NCBI GenBank assembly: GCA_038213375.1
Contig: JBBQTB010000005.1
Coordinates: 62,001-126,000 of the forward strand
Direction: 5' to 3'
Source: JAAUTT01 sp038213375
Lineage (GTDB): Bacteria > Bacteroidota > Bacteroidia > Bacteroidales > JAAUTT01
Length of the DNA stretch: 64,000 nucleotides
A model generated the notes under the pieces. That model did no database searches. It was not told where the DNA came from and saw only the letters and a program-made list of their open reading frames with translations. Position 1 is the stretch's first letter, and each line of letters begins with the position of its first letter. This document shows positions 37,455 to 44,717 of this stretch, piece after piece. Made by a program: the position numbers and the translations under genes.

Positions 37455-37658
37455 ATGAGGACAAATAAGATTAGAGCTGAGGTATTTAACCTCGAAGGTG
37501 AAAAAGTTCACATATGCAAGGATTTTAATAATATGGATCTTTCCAAATTATTAAATGGCGCTTATTTTATCAGCTATCAGGATAGCAATTTTAATGTTCT
37601 TTGGACAGAGAGATTTATTAAGTCACAAGAGTTGGTTTATGCTCATGTAGAGCGTTAG
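37455..37658 (+). CDS. Small orphan ORF resembling a T9SS type A sorting domain
   Basis: This 67-aa ORF has no signal peptide. Its order of motifs, EVFNLEGEKV, then MDLSKLLNGAYFISY, then LWTERFIKSQ, follows the type IX secretion C-terminal domain pattern (IYNxxGxxV ... IDVSxLxxGxYxVxV ... xxxKxFIK). In secreted proteins this domain sits at the very C-terminus behind a large passenger; here it is free-standing. It could be the remnant of a lost secreted protein or a small protein that reuses the fold. The call rests on motif order only. Confidence 0.45.
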   Translation: MRTNKIRAEVFNLEGEKVHICKDFNNMDLSKLLNGAYFISYQDSNFNVLWTERFIKSQELVYAHVER

Positions 37659-37719
37659 AATTTAGTGGTTGAAAATACATTTCGGTATTTAACGTGGTGA
37701 GGTCTATTATTTTACTTCG

Positions 37720-38409
37720 TTAAATATCGAACTTCGTTAGTTGCAATCTGCTATTTAATTCATCTACTTTAAGGATAAAGTTAAATTTTCCCAAATCAGT
37801 GCAAAGGTCAAAATCGCTTGAAGGTGAAAATGTTTGATTTTCAGGCATAAATAATCGTTTAGCGCTTGAATTTCTTATTGTTTCTTTTATTTTATTGAAA
37901 TCAATCGGCGTATTTTCAAGACTGGCTTTGATATATTCCGCGCAAAGAGTATCTTCTTCTGTTGGATGTTTCATGGAATAACCCATACAAACAAGCGAAA
38001 CTTGGGAGGGTTGTTTCAATTTAATATATCGCACAATGGCAGGAGCATTCACAAAACTTCCTGTTATTCGTTCATCCGCATTTAATGCATTTACAAGCCC
38101 TTGCGTGCCTGCAGTGGTGGTATGAATGATAATTTTCCCCGTAAAATCGATGTTCAATAAATGTGTTGGGCTATTACCATAATCGAAGCCTTCGGGTATC
38201 CGTTCATTTCGTTCTCCAATTAAAATGGAGTTCGGAATCTCTCGTTTCAGACGATATGCTTCCTGAATATCACCCACTGGTAAAATCATTTCAGCGCCAT
38301 TATTACTAACGTAGCAAGCGACAGAAAATGCCCTGAAAACATCTATCACTACTGTAAGCCCTCTGGCCTCAATGGCTCCTTTCAATAAATGAAGTATCTG
38401 AATTTCCAC
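37720..38409 (-). CDS. ComB-family 2-phosphosulfolactate phosphatase-like protein
   Basis: This 229-aa protein with a GTG start matches the ComB fold: TVVIDVFRAFSVACYVSNNGAEMILPV near the N-terminus, ILIGERNERIPEGFDYGNSP, then IIHTTTAGTQGLVNAL and VCMGYSMKHPTEEDTLCAEYI, with Asp/Glu residues for Mg. ComB removes phosphate from 2-phosphosulfolactate in coenzyme M synthesis, but homologues are widespread in bacteria that do not make coenzyme M. No sulfonate genes are adjacent, so the substrate is uncertain. Confidence 0.82.
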   Translation of the reverse strand: MEIQILHLLKGAIEARGLTVVIDVFRAFSVACYVSNNGAEMILPVGDIQEAYRLKREIPNSILIGERNERIPEGFDYGNSPTHLLNIDFTGKIIIHTTTAGTQGLVNALNADERITGSFVNAPAIVRYIKLKQPSQVSLVCMGYSMKHPTEEDTLCAEYIKASLENTPIDFNKIKETIRNSSAKRLFMPENQTFSPSSDFDLCTDLGKFNFILKVDELNSRLQLTKFDI

Positions 38410-38632
38410 GTTACTGATTTGTCGCCAAAGCTAGATAAAATATTTTTCAATACCGGTATAGCCTCGTAAGTCGGTCTGTAAATTAAATTAAACACGAAGA
38501 CACGAAATATAATTTGGTAAAAGTAAATCTTAAGGGTAAAATGAAACTAACCGGATTTCATGTTTTTCGAACTACATTTTATTTTATCTCTCGTTTGGAT
38601 AAAAATTTATATGATATTTATCATAATTAATG

Positions 38633-38640
38633 TATATTTG
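38633..38640 (+). promoter_or_regulatory. Candidate -7 box upstream of the decayed peptide cassette
   Basis: TATATTTG fits TAnnTTTG, 46 nt before the HTH pseudogene start. The cassette may therefore still be transcribed even though several of its genes are broken. Confidence 0.45.
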
Positions 38641-38686
38641 AAAATCGTTTGAAAAGAAAATTAGCAATAAATCCAATATACCCGTT

Positions 38687-38896
38687 ATGACAATAAACAA
38701 ATACGTAAACCGAATGAGGCAGATTAACCAACTAATCCGCCATCAACGTACCGGCAACCCAAAACAATTGGCCGAAAAGCTTGGCCTTAGCGAACGACAA
38801 GTATACAACAGCCTCTAAGGGCTCCGCGACCAGGGTGTGCCCATCGCATACTGCCATACCCGGCAAACATACTATAAAACAGCTTCTGATATTTAA
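38687..38896 (+). pseudogene. Small helix-turn-helix protein gene with an internal stop
   Basis: Read through, this frame gives a 69-codon protein beginning MTINKYVNRMRQINQLI, with the HTH core PKQLAEKLGLSERQVYNSL and the tail DQGVPIAYCHTRQTYYK. This is the small Bacteroidota HTH family (about 70 aa, ...K.LA.KLGISE..LY..L..M...GAPI.Y...R.TYYY) that repeatedly accompanies small-peptide/bacteriocin-like cassettes. A TAA at 38816-38818 (codon 44) interrupts it just after the recognition helix. The C-terminal residues usual after YY are also absent. It is the first element of the cassette, 17 nt before the 39-aa peptide gene. Confidence 0.72.
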
Positions 38897-38913
38897 ACTT
38901 AATAATTTTACAC

Positions 38914-39033
38914 ATGGATCAAAAAGCGATGGATAATACTAAGATAAAACGTTTAGTTATAGCAAATAGGATTTTAATTATATATGTAATCATTTCAATA
39001 ATAGTAATGATTTATAATTCCTTTCTTAAATAA
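38914..39033 (+). CDS. Intact 39-aa peptide with one membrane span
   Basis: The ATG at 38914 and TAA at 39031-39033 give 39 residues: a charged start (MDQKAMDNTKIKRLV), then a hydrophobic stretch of about 18 residues (residues 16-33, IANRILIIYVIISIIVMI) and a short tail YNSFLK. It lies between the HTH pseudogene (17 nt) and the CPBP pseudogene (4 nt), exactly where the precursor or immunity-type small peptide sits in related cassettes. There is no GG leader cleavage site, so a secreted bacteriocin precursor of the classic kind is not supported. A membrane peptide, toxin, signal or immunity peptide are all possible. Too short for a firm coding call on composition alone. Confidence 0.55.
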   Translation: MDQKAMDNTKIKRLVIANRILIIYVIISIIVMIYNSFLK

Positions 39034-39037
39034 AATT

Positions 39038-39496
39038 GTGAATTCTATTTCCAAAACCATTTTGTTTATAGCTGTAAACTACATATTTTTTATTGTATTC
39101 AGTTATATTACAAATAAGGGGTTTCATTACTTTTTTCCAGGCAAAAACCTAACAGTTGATTGGCTTAAAAATGAAAGCCTTATATCTACACTTTTTATTG
39201 CAGTACTGGTTGTGCCAATATTCTAGACACTCATTTTTCAAACAGCGGTTATTGAAACCGTGTATTACTTTTCGAAAATTGAACGGAACAGGATCTTGTT
39301 TTCGATCATTATATCTTCCATGTTATCTGGCTTCAACCATATTTATTCAACCGCTTATTTTATTTACGGGCTGCTGGTTGGCCTGTATATGGCAACCTGT
39401 TATTTGTATTCGAGAAAAAATGGGATAAACCCTACATTAACCGTTATCCTTATCCACTGAAGTTGGAATACCTTAGCCACTTTTCTTAACCAATAA
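39038..39496 (+). pseudogene. CPBP-family intramembrane protease, broken by two stops
   Basis: From a GTG at 39038 one frame encodes a complete small CPBP (Abi) membrane protein if two stops are ignored. The N-terminal spans (ISKTILFIAVNYIFFIVFSYI) lead to VVPIF-stop-TLIFQTAVIE, where the TAG at 39224-39226 takes the place of the first catalytic Glu (family form ...PI.ETLIFQ). The second motif, SGFNHIYSTAYFIYGLLVGL, is intact with its His. Near the end ILIH-stop-SWNTLATFLNQ shows a TGA (39458-39460) inside the third conserved His/Asn segment. Frame and spacing are otherwise perfect, which implies recent inactivation. It sits between the 39-aa peptide and an HlyD fragment. Confidence 0.8.
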
Positions 39497-39499
39497 CCT

Positions 39500-39649
39500 A
39501 TGCTCCAAATTTCCAAATCGCGCGTCCCTTCTCGAATACTTTATACACCGCAACATCACTCGTTCCCAGGCAGTTTATATAACGGTCTGGTTGCCGTTGC
39601 CATTGGGTTTTCTTTGCTCCCGGTTATCAATTTTTTTAAATGTTTATAA
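39500..39649 (+). pseudogene. HlyD-type secretion adaptor, N-terminal remnant with two frameshifts
   Basis: Starts MLQISKS, loses 2 nt around 39526-39531, continues in the shifted frame as LLEYFIHRNITRSQAVYIT, then loses 1 nt around 39585 and returns to the first frame as LVAVAIGFSLLPVI, with a stop at 39647. Aligned by eye it parallels the fragment at 41653 (MLTISNS..LLEYFMHRNSTRSQGIYIVVLVA..LLPII). These match the N-terminal region and membrane span of HlyD proteins in Bacteroidota peptide exporters. Everything after the membrane span is missing, and the next gene follows within 20 nt. Confidence 0.72.
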
Positions 39650-39665
39650 AAACCCATTGTTATTT

Positions 39666-41645
39666 ATGAAATCATTGTTTATTCTGGTCAATCAACCTAA
39701 GTCCAATTATTTAAGAATTAAAAAATGTATTGCAATATGTATTGTTTTGTTTAACACATATTTATGTTTCAGTCAGAATATAGAAGTGAGAGGAACTGTA
39801 GTTGACAGTATAACGATGACGCCAATTTCATATGCAAGTGTTGGTGTAAAAGCACTTGGAATAGGTACGATTACCAACCAGGAAGGGAAGTTCAGGTTGG
39901 TTCTTCCAAATGTCGAGGCAAAAAAGGAGTTTACGGTCAATTATTTGGGATACAAGCCCCTTACGATACTTCTTAAAAATGGTTTGAATGTAATGAATTG
40001 TAAATTGGTTCCTGCCCCTGGGGAAATACGCGAAGTGATTATAATGCCCGAAGACACTCTCCGAAATTTACTTCGGCAGGCATTCAGGGCTATCCCCAAA
40101 AATTATCCAACAAAACCAACCTCTTACGAAGGCTTTTATCGTGAAGTACAGAAAGCCAATGATACTCTTTACCTTAATTTCACAGAAGCCGTTCTTGAAG
40201 TATATAAACAGACGTATGGTGATAACCCCAACTTTGGGCAAATAAGGGTTATAAAATCGCGCAAGAATAATTTTCCTGGACTAGATACAATAAACAATAC
40301 ACGTTTTTATGGAGGACCATTTTTACCAATTACTCTTGATTTTGTCTTTAGCCACAGTAATTTTATAAATCCTAAACAATTTAAACATTTTAGGTATTGG
40401 TTTCGGGACACAAAAGTAATTGATGGCAATGATGTATTTATTATTGGATTCGAACATAAAAATGATAGCATAAAAGGGCTGTTATACCTTGATAAAAAAA
40501 CATTAGCCTACGTTGGTGTTGAAATGCATAAAAAGCAAAATGTCAGATTTTTTCTGCATAATTATCGTCATGGCGATGCTGACGTAAAAGTGAGCTACAT
40601 AAAATATAAAGATAAGTGGCATATTAGTTATGTAACTTATAATTCAACCGGATACAATACTGAATTAAATAAAAAAGTGTACCTTACAGATGAATATGTA
40701 ACTACTTTGGTCAGAACCGATTCAGTTATCCCCATATCTTTTCAGCAAGAATTTGCACCTTTGGATATACTGTCAATAAAAGCTAATGATTACTCTACCA
40801 GTGATTGGAAAGATTATAATATTATTCAGGAAAATAGTGCTATAGCAACTCAAATTCAAAATACTTATAGTGATGAAGATTCTAAGGAAATTCTGGCAAA
40901 AAAATACCTAACGAAGAGAAACAAAAAAGATCAATTTTTTCCATTCATTAGTCATTTTTCTTCTGACTTTAGTATTGGTTACCTACCATTTAGTTCAAAA
41001 GGGGGTATTTACCAACTTGCTTATCAAGATGATAGTGGAAATAAACTTTTGCATAGTAACACGATTACCCCATTTGATTATTCACTTTCCTTGTATAATA
41101 AAATGATCTATTCGTTCGATAAGCATTGGGGGCTTTTCTTTTCTTCCATTGATGCCATAAATTCCAAACAAACATACAATGCATGGGATTTTGGAATTCA
41201 ATATTTTATCCCTTTATCCAAACATGGGCGTAAATGGTTTGCTGATTTTGGAATTGCATATAGCATTGCAAATTATAAATCAGACTTAGGAAGGACTGAA
41301 AAATTGGGCTATGAAATATATTTCAAAAATACAACGTTTAACACCAATAAAGTAGACGTTTTTATAGGGAAAAGATTATCCGGCATTAAACCTCAATTTT
41401 CTATTATATACAAACTTGGAAAGTTTATAGGTCTAACTCTTTCTGCTTCTTCTTTGATTGAATGCAAGTCTAGTGATAGGGTCTATTTTAAAGAAGCCTC
41501 CGGGTTTTTTCTTACCAGAAAAAGCCAAAGTCTTACCACCAACGATAGCCATTTACAATTATCCATTGATAATATTTCTAAAACTTCATCAAATTTATTG
41601 ATACTGCCATACCAGGTCATATTAGGATTGCATTTTAGCTTTTAA
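39666..41645 (+). CDS. CarboxypepD_reg-domain outer-membrane protein (DUF5686-like)
   Basis: The ATG at 39666 gives 659 aa with a leader (IKKCIAICIVLFNTYLCFSQN). The frame extends 25 codons upstream, but that part is HlyD remnant, so the upstream start is rejected. Residues about 38-115 are a carboxypeptidase-regulatory-like domain (VRGTVVDSITMTPISYASVGV, GTITNQEGKFRL, VNYLGYKPL). Residues about 130-420 are a conserved middle region (NYPTKPTSYEGFYREV, YLDKKTLAYVGVEM), and the C-terminal 230 residues look like a beta-barrel ending LGLHFSF. This is the only full-length large gene in the decayed cassette. It lies 7 nt before the second HlyD fragment. Function unknown; perhaps an outer-membrane receptor or export partner. 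Confidence 0.75.
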   Translation: MKSLFILVNQPKSNYLRIKKCIAICIVLFNTYLCFSQNIEVRGTVVDSITMTPISYASVGVKALGIGTITNQEGKFRLVLPNVEAKKEFTVNYLGYKPLTILLKNGLNVMNCKLVPAPGEIREVIIMPEDTLRNLLRQAFRAIPKNYPTKPTSYEGFYREVQKANDTLYLNFTEAVLEVYKQTYGDNPNFGQIRVIKSRKNNFPGLDTINNTRFYGGPFLPITLDFVFSHSNFINPKQFKHFRYWFRDTKVIDGNDVFIIGFEHKNDSIKGLLYLDKKTLAYVGVEMHKKQNVRFFLHNYRHGDADVKVSYIKYKDKWHISYVTYNSTGYNTELNKKVYLTDEYVTTLVRTDSVIPISFQQEFAPLDILSIKANDYSTSDWKDYNIIQENSAIATQIQNTYSDEDSKEILAKKYLTKRNKKDQFFPFISHFSSDFSIGYLPFSSKGGIYQLAYQDDSGNKLLHSNTITPFDYSLSLYNKMIYSFDKHWGLFFSSIDAINSKQTYNAWDFGIQYFIPLSKHGRKWFADFGIAYSIANYKSDLGRTEKLGYEIYFKNTTFNTNKVDVFIGKRLSGIKPQFSIIYKLGKFIGLTLSASSLIECKSSDRVYFKEASGFFLTRKSQSLTTNDSHLQLSIDNISKTSSNLLILPYQVILGLHFSF

Positions 41646-41652
41646 AAAAAAC

Positions 41653-42009
41653 ATGCTAACCATATCTAATTCTCCCCATCCCCTCCTCGAATACTTCATG
41701 CACCGGAACAGCACCCGGTCGCAGGGGATTTATATTGTGGTGTTGGTGGCTTTGTTCGCGATAGTTGCCTTGTTGCCAATTATAAAGGTCACCTTAACGA
41801 TGCAGTGTGTGGGTATTATACGGCCTTTTTCGGAACTTACCGAAATGAAGTCGTTAGCCAGCGATATGGTTGAGCAGGTATTTGTTCTTGAATACAAGAC
41901 AGTCCCTAAAAATGCCCCTATCCAGCAATTGCGAACGAACACGATCGATAGCAAACTTCAGTTTTACAATATCAGAAAACAGAAATACATGGGTTTATTA
42001 AGGATTTAA
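41653..42009 (+). pseudogene. HlyD-type secretion adaptor, truncated after the N-terminal third
   Basis: A 118-codon open frame: cytoplasmic start MLTISNSPHPLLEYFMHRN, STRSQGIYIVV into a membrane span (about 27-48), then GIIRPFSELTEMKSLASDMVEQVFV, the first half-lipoyl motif and the beginning of the coiled coil (TIDSKLQFYNIRKQ). Family members have about 400-440 residues, so the hairpin, second lipoyl half and C-terminal barrel are lost. The ORF is open but cannot make a working adaptor. It lies 7 nt after the 659-aa gene and about 37 nt before a second HTH 5' fragment. Confidence 0.75.
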
Positions 42010-42026
42010 CGTCGCTTATTAGTCAC

Positions 42027-42100
42027 AACTCCCAAATTTACCCGTTATGACAAAAAACAAATACTTGAATAACTGAATTGCATACAACGTCAATCAGTGA
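42027..42100 (+). pseudogene. 5' fragment of a second HTH gene copy
   Basis: The stretch TACCCGTTATGACA followed by AAACAAATAC repeats the start region of the HTH pseudogene at 38679-38703 almost exactly. It again encodes MT-NKY-N before a TGA at codon 10. After this the similarity fades. It marks the start of a second cassette copy whose remainder is gone. Confidence 0.5.
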
Positions 42101-42103
42101 TTC

Positions 42104-42472
42104 CTATTTATCGTAATAAGCAAACTTAATGAGCACATCCATTGTTATAAGTTTTAGTAACGTTTCGTTGGTGGCAGCCAAAACTAACTTAGGAGCACAT
42201 TTAGCGTTATAAGCTTCAATCCATCGGGTTGCACATAAACACCATCGGTCTCCTGGTTTTACACCTACAAAGGAATACTCTGGAATGGGGGTACTTAAGT
42301 CATTTCCTACATTTTTAGAAAACACCAGAAATTCTTCTGTAGCCACAATACAAACTGTGTGCTCACCAACATCGCTTGAATCGGTATTACAACATCCATC
42401 CCTGAAAAAACCGGTTTTAGGTTTATTGCTGCACGTAATCAATGGTTCTCCAAATACGTTTTTGCCAATCAT
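42104..42472 (-). CDS. DUF2237 family protein
   Basis: This 122-aa soluble protein has the highly conserved DUF2237 pattern: NVFGEPLITCSNKPKTGFFRDGCCNTDSSDVGEHTVC in pieces at residues 5-41, then NDLSTPIPEYSF and GDRWCLCATRWIEAY, with six or more cysteines. The cysteines suggest metal or disulfide chemistry; the function of the family is unknown. It ends beside the decayed cassette, on the opposite strand. Confidence 0.9.
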   Translation of the reverse strand: MIGKNVFGEPLITCSNKPKTGFFRDGCCNTDSSDVGEHTVCIVATEEFLVFSKNVGNDLSTPIPEYSFVGVKPGDRWCLCATRWIEAYNAKCAPKLVLAATNETLLKLITMDVLIKFAYYDK

Positions 42473-42645
42473 AATTCAGCTTTTATCAAATAGAAATTTC
42501 TTCATAATATTAACAAACGAAATTAAAAAATGTCATATTATTATTTCAGAAAGAATTATGACAAAAGATTTTTCGACGATAGAAACTTCTATGAAATCTA
42601 TTACAAAATATGAATAACCCTTAAGATTGAGGTTCCAAAGCTTTC

Positions 42646-43854
42646 TTACTCGATAAATCTTGTCTTTTTCAAGCATTTTTCAATTCGTTCCCAGGTTCGG
42701 GCAATATCGTTATCAAGTCCCACACTGAAACGAACCAACCCTTCCGATAATCCCATCTGGTGTTGAACATCGTCCGGAACTTCTGAAGAAGTACTTTTAC
42801 CGGAATTACTAAACAGCGTTTTAAAATACCCCAGGCTTACGGCCAGATAGCCCACATCTTCCAGTTCCATTAACTCCATCACTTCCGCAGCCTGTTTTGA
42901 TGTTCCCAGATCAATCGCTATCATTCCTCCGAAACCAAATCCGGGGTTCATGATTCGCTTCATTATTTCGTGCCCTTTATGATTCGTCAATCCCGGATAA
43001 ATGGTTTTAATTCCGGCCGCAGTAAATTTTTCGGCCAGAAAAAATGCATTGGAGCTATGTTGCTTCATCCGGAGATGGAGGGTATGGATATTTTTAAGAA
43101 TGGCTGACGATCGGAGCGGATCCAGCGCGGGGCCCAACAACATAGCCGTTCCGCCATTAACATCTATTATGGAATCAATAAATTCCTTATCGGCACAAAT
43201 AGCTCCCGCTACACAATCGTTTTTGCCATTAACATATTTGGTAAGACTGTAAACCACAATGTGAGCCCCGAGACGTGCCGGAGACACAAGCATCGGTGTA
43301 AATGTATTGTCAACTACCAGTTTAACCCCAAACATATTTGCTATTTTCGCCAAAACGGGAATGTCTGAAATCTGCAATAAAGGGTTAGTTACGGTTTCGG
43401 TATAAATAAGGCGGGTATTGGGTTGAATAGCTTTCTCAATGGCCTTGGTATTGGTAATATCTACAAATGTTGTCGTTATATTGAATTTTGGCAGATAGTT
43501 TTGCAGAAAGGCAAAGGTTCCTCCATACGTGGTGATGCTCGAAATAATGTGGTCACCGGCTTTACAAAGGTGCAAAATCGCGCATGTGATGGCACTCATT
43601 CCCGAGGCAGTTACCCACGCCTCATCCGTCCCTTCCATAGCCGCCATGGCATCGGCAAGATATTTATTACTCGGGTTCCAATGCCGTGAATAAAGGTAAC
43701 ACCCTTCGGCCTTACCTTGAAAAGTATCGGCCATTGTTTTTGCTTGCATAAAAGTGTACGTTGCCGAATCTGTGATAGAAGGGTTCACATCGCCGAATTC
43801 GCCGAATTGTTTCAAATCCTGAATTTTACTGGCCGGATCGAAGTTCATAAGCAT
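42646..43854 (-). CDS. PLP-dependent Cys/Met metabolism enzyme (gamma-lyase or gamma-synthase)
   Basis: This 402-aa trans-sulfuration family enzyme (fold type I) has YSRHWNPS (phosphate-binding Tyr/Arg), TASGMSAITCAI, VVDNTFTPMLVSP and the PLP lysine K206 in VYSLTKYVNGKND. The C-terminal SVGLDNDIARTWERIEKCL is the substrate-binding end. Methionine gamma-lyase, cystathionine gamma-lyase and homocysteine synthase activities cannot be told apart here. A single gene with a strong terminator upstream of the next gene; methionine 3 is an equally possible start. Confidence 0.9.
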   Translation of the reverse strand: MLMNFDPASKIQDLKQFGEFGDVNPSITDSATYTFMQAKTMADTFQGKAEGCYLYSRHWNPSNKYLADAMAAMEGTDEAWVTASGMSAITCAILHLCKAGDHIISSITTYGGTFAFLQNYLPKFNITTTFVDITNTKAIEKAIQPNTRLIYTETVTNPLLQISDIPVLAKIANMFGVKLVVDNTFTPMLVSPARLGAHIVVYSLTKYVNGKNDCVAGAICADKEFIDSIIDVNGGTAMLLGPALDPLRSSAILKNIHTLHLRMKQHSSNAFFLAEKFTAAGIKTIYPGLTNHKGHEIMKRIMNPGFGFGGMIAIDLGTSKQAAEVMELMELEDVGYLAVSLGYFKTLFSNSGKSTSSEVPDDVQHQMGLSEGLVRFSVGLDNDIARTWERIEKCLKKTRFIE

Positions 43855-44013
43855 TTATTTTGATGAATAATAAGTCAAGTTTAAGGTTGTTTGCGACAGT
43901 ACATATCAAATGTAATAAAGTAATTCACAAAAATATATGTTATGGATTATCCTTGATTTAAATCATCTTTTTTACAATAATTCCTGAACGGAAGAAACCA
44001 AATAATTAAAATA

Positions 44014-44049
44014 AAAAACGCCGTAACGGATAAACGTTACGGCGTTTTT
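44014..44049 (-). terminator. Strong intrinsic terminator of the lipoprotein gene
   Basis: AAAAACGCCGTAACG, 6-nt loop, CGTTACGGCGTTTTT: a 15-bp perfect stem with T/A flanks, 20 nt past the stop of the minus-strand lipoprotein gene. It also separates the gamma-lyase promoter region. Confidence 0.85.
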
Positions 44050-44068
44050 ATAAATATATTATCTCAAT

Positions 44069-44548
44069 TTATTGAATAATAAATGTGACATCTGTAAAAG
44101 CGCCGACAGTAATTTGTTTTTGAGGAAGCGCCATGTTTACCGTATTTATTAAGGTGAATTCAAATGTGCCTGATGCAAGTTTATTTGTTTTGTCCAGCTT
44201 TGTTATTAAAACCTTACCCGTGGTGCTAACATACGTATCTACTGATGTTTGAGAAATTGTAGCTTTATAAGTTCCCAAACATTGAGCCATTGGAGGCAAA
44301 ACAGAGATAGTATATGAACCTTTAGTTTCGCCATATACCGTAACAGCTATAGATTCTCCGGTTGAAGATACACCTGTGATAACTAAAACTCCACTCGAAA
44401 GCTCTCCGAGTGCAGTGAGTGTTGACCATTGCTTACCATCAATGCTTGCGCTCATTTTATATATGGTATTTCCGTTGGAATCTTTATTACACGAGCCACC
44501 TAGAAATACAAAACCAATCATTAAAACTGCTAAGCTTAATTTCTTCAT
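44069..44548 (-). CDS. Small lipoprotein (DUF6252-like)
   Basis: The ATG at 44548 gives a lipoprotein signal (LSLAVLMIGFVFLGGSC, Cys 18) and a product of 159 aa; the frame runs 17 codons further up without a leader. The mature part is a beta-sandwich-like chain with SASIDGKQWST near the start, a pattern typical of the DUF6252 lipoproteins of Bacteroidota, and GTYKATISQ / SGTFEFTLINT later. It is probably exposed on the outer membrane. No enzyme motif seen. Confidence 0.7.
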   Translation of the reverse strand: MKKLSLAVLMIGFVFLGGSCNKDSNGNTIYKMSASIDGKQWSTLTALGELSSGVLVITGVSSTGESIAVTVYGETKGSYTISVLPPMAQCLGTYKATISQTSVDTYVSTTGKVLITKLDKTNKLASGTFEFTLINTVNMALPQKQITVGAFTDVTFIIQ

Positions 44549-44717
44549 AAAGTTATTTTTTTCTGATATAACGTATGAGCCATAAAAACGTTGTCTCAAA
44601 TCGGGTTTATTTTCGAAATTCCTCTGTTATTAATCGAATCGTTGCAATCAAATTCCGGTATATGCTGCCAGGGTAGATAATTCCCAAATCCTTTTTATCA
44701 AAATCTGAAATTGTCGC

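Noticed and set aside
38687..39496. Programmed stop-codon read-through or an alternative code explaining the in-frame stops
   Set aside because: TAA, TAG and TGA all occur inside these two genes and all serve as normal stops elsewhere in the window; the adjacent frameshifted and truncated HlyD copies point to decay.
39591..39665. Upstream start of the 659-aa protein at 39591
   Set aside because: Those codons are the shifted frame of the HlyD remnant; the leader peptide starts properly at the ATG at 39666.
41653..42009. Functional HlyD protein
   Set aside because: Only the N-terminal third of the family length is present; the hairpin, second lipoyl half and barrel are missing.
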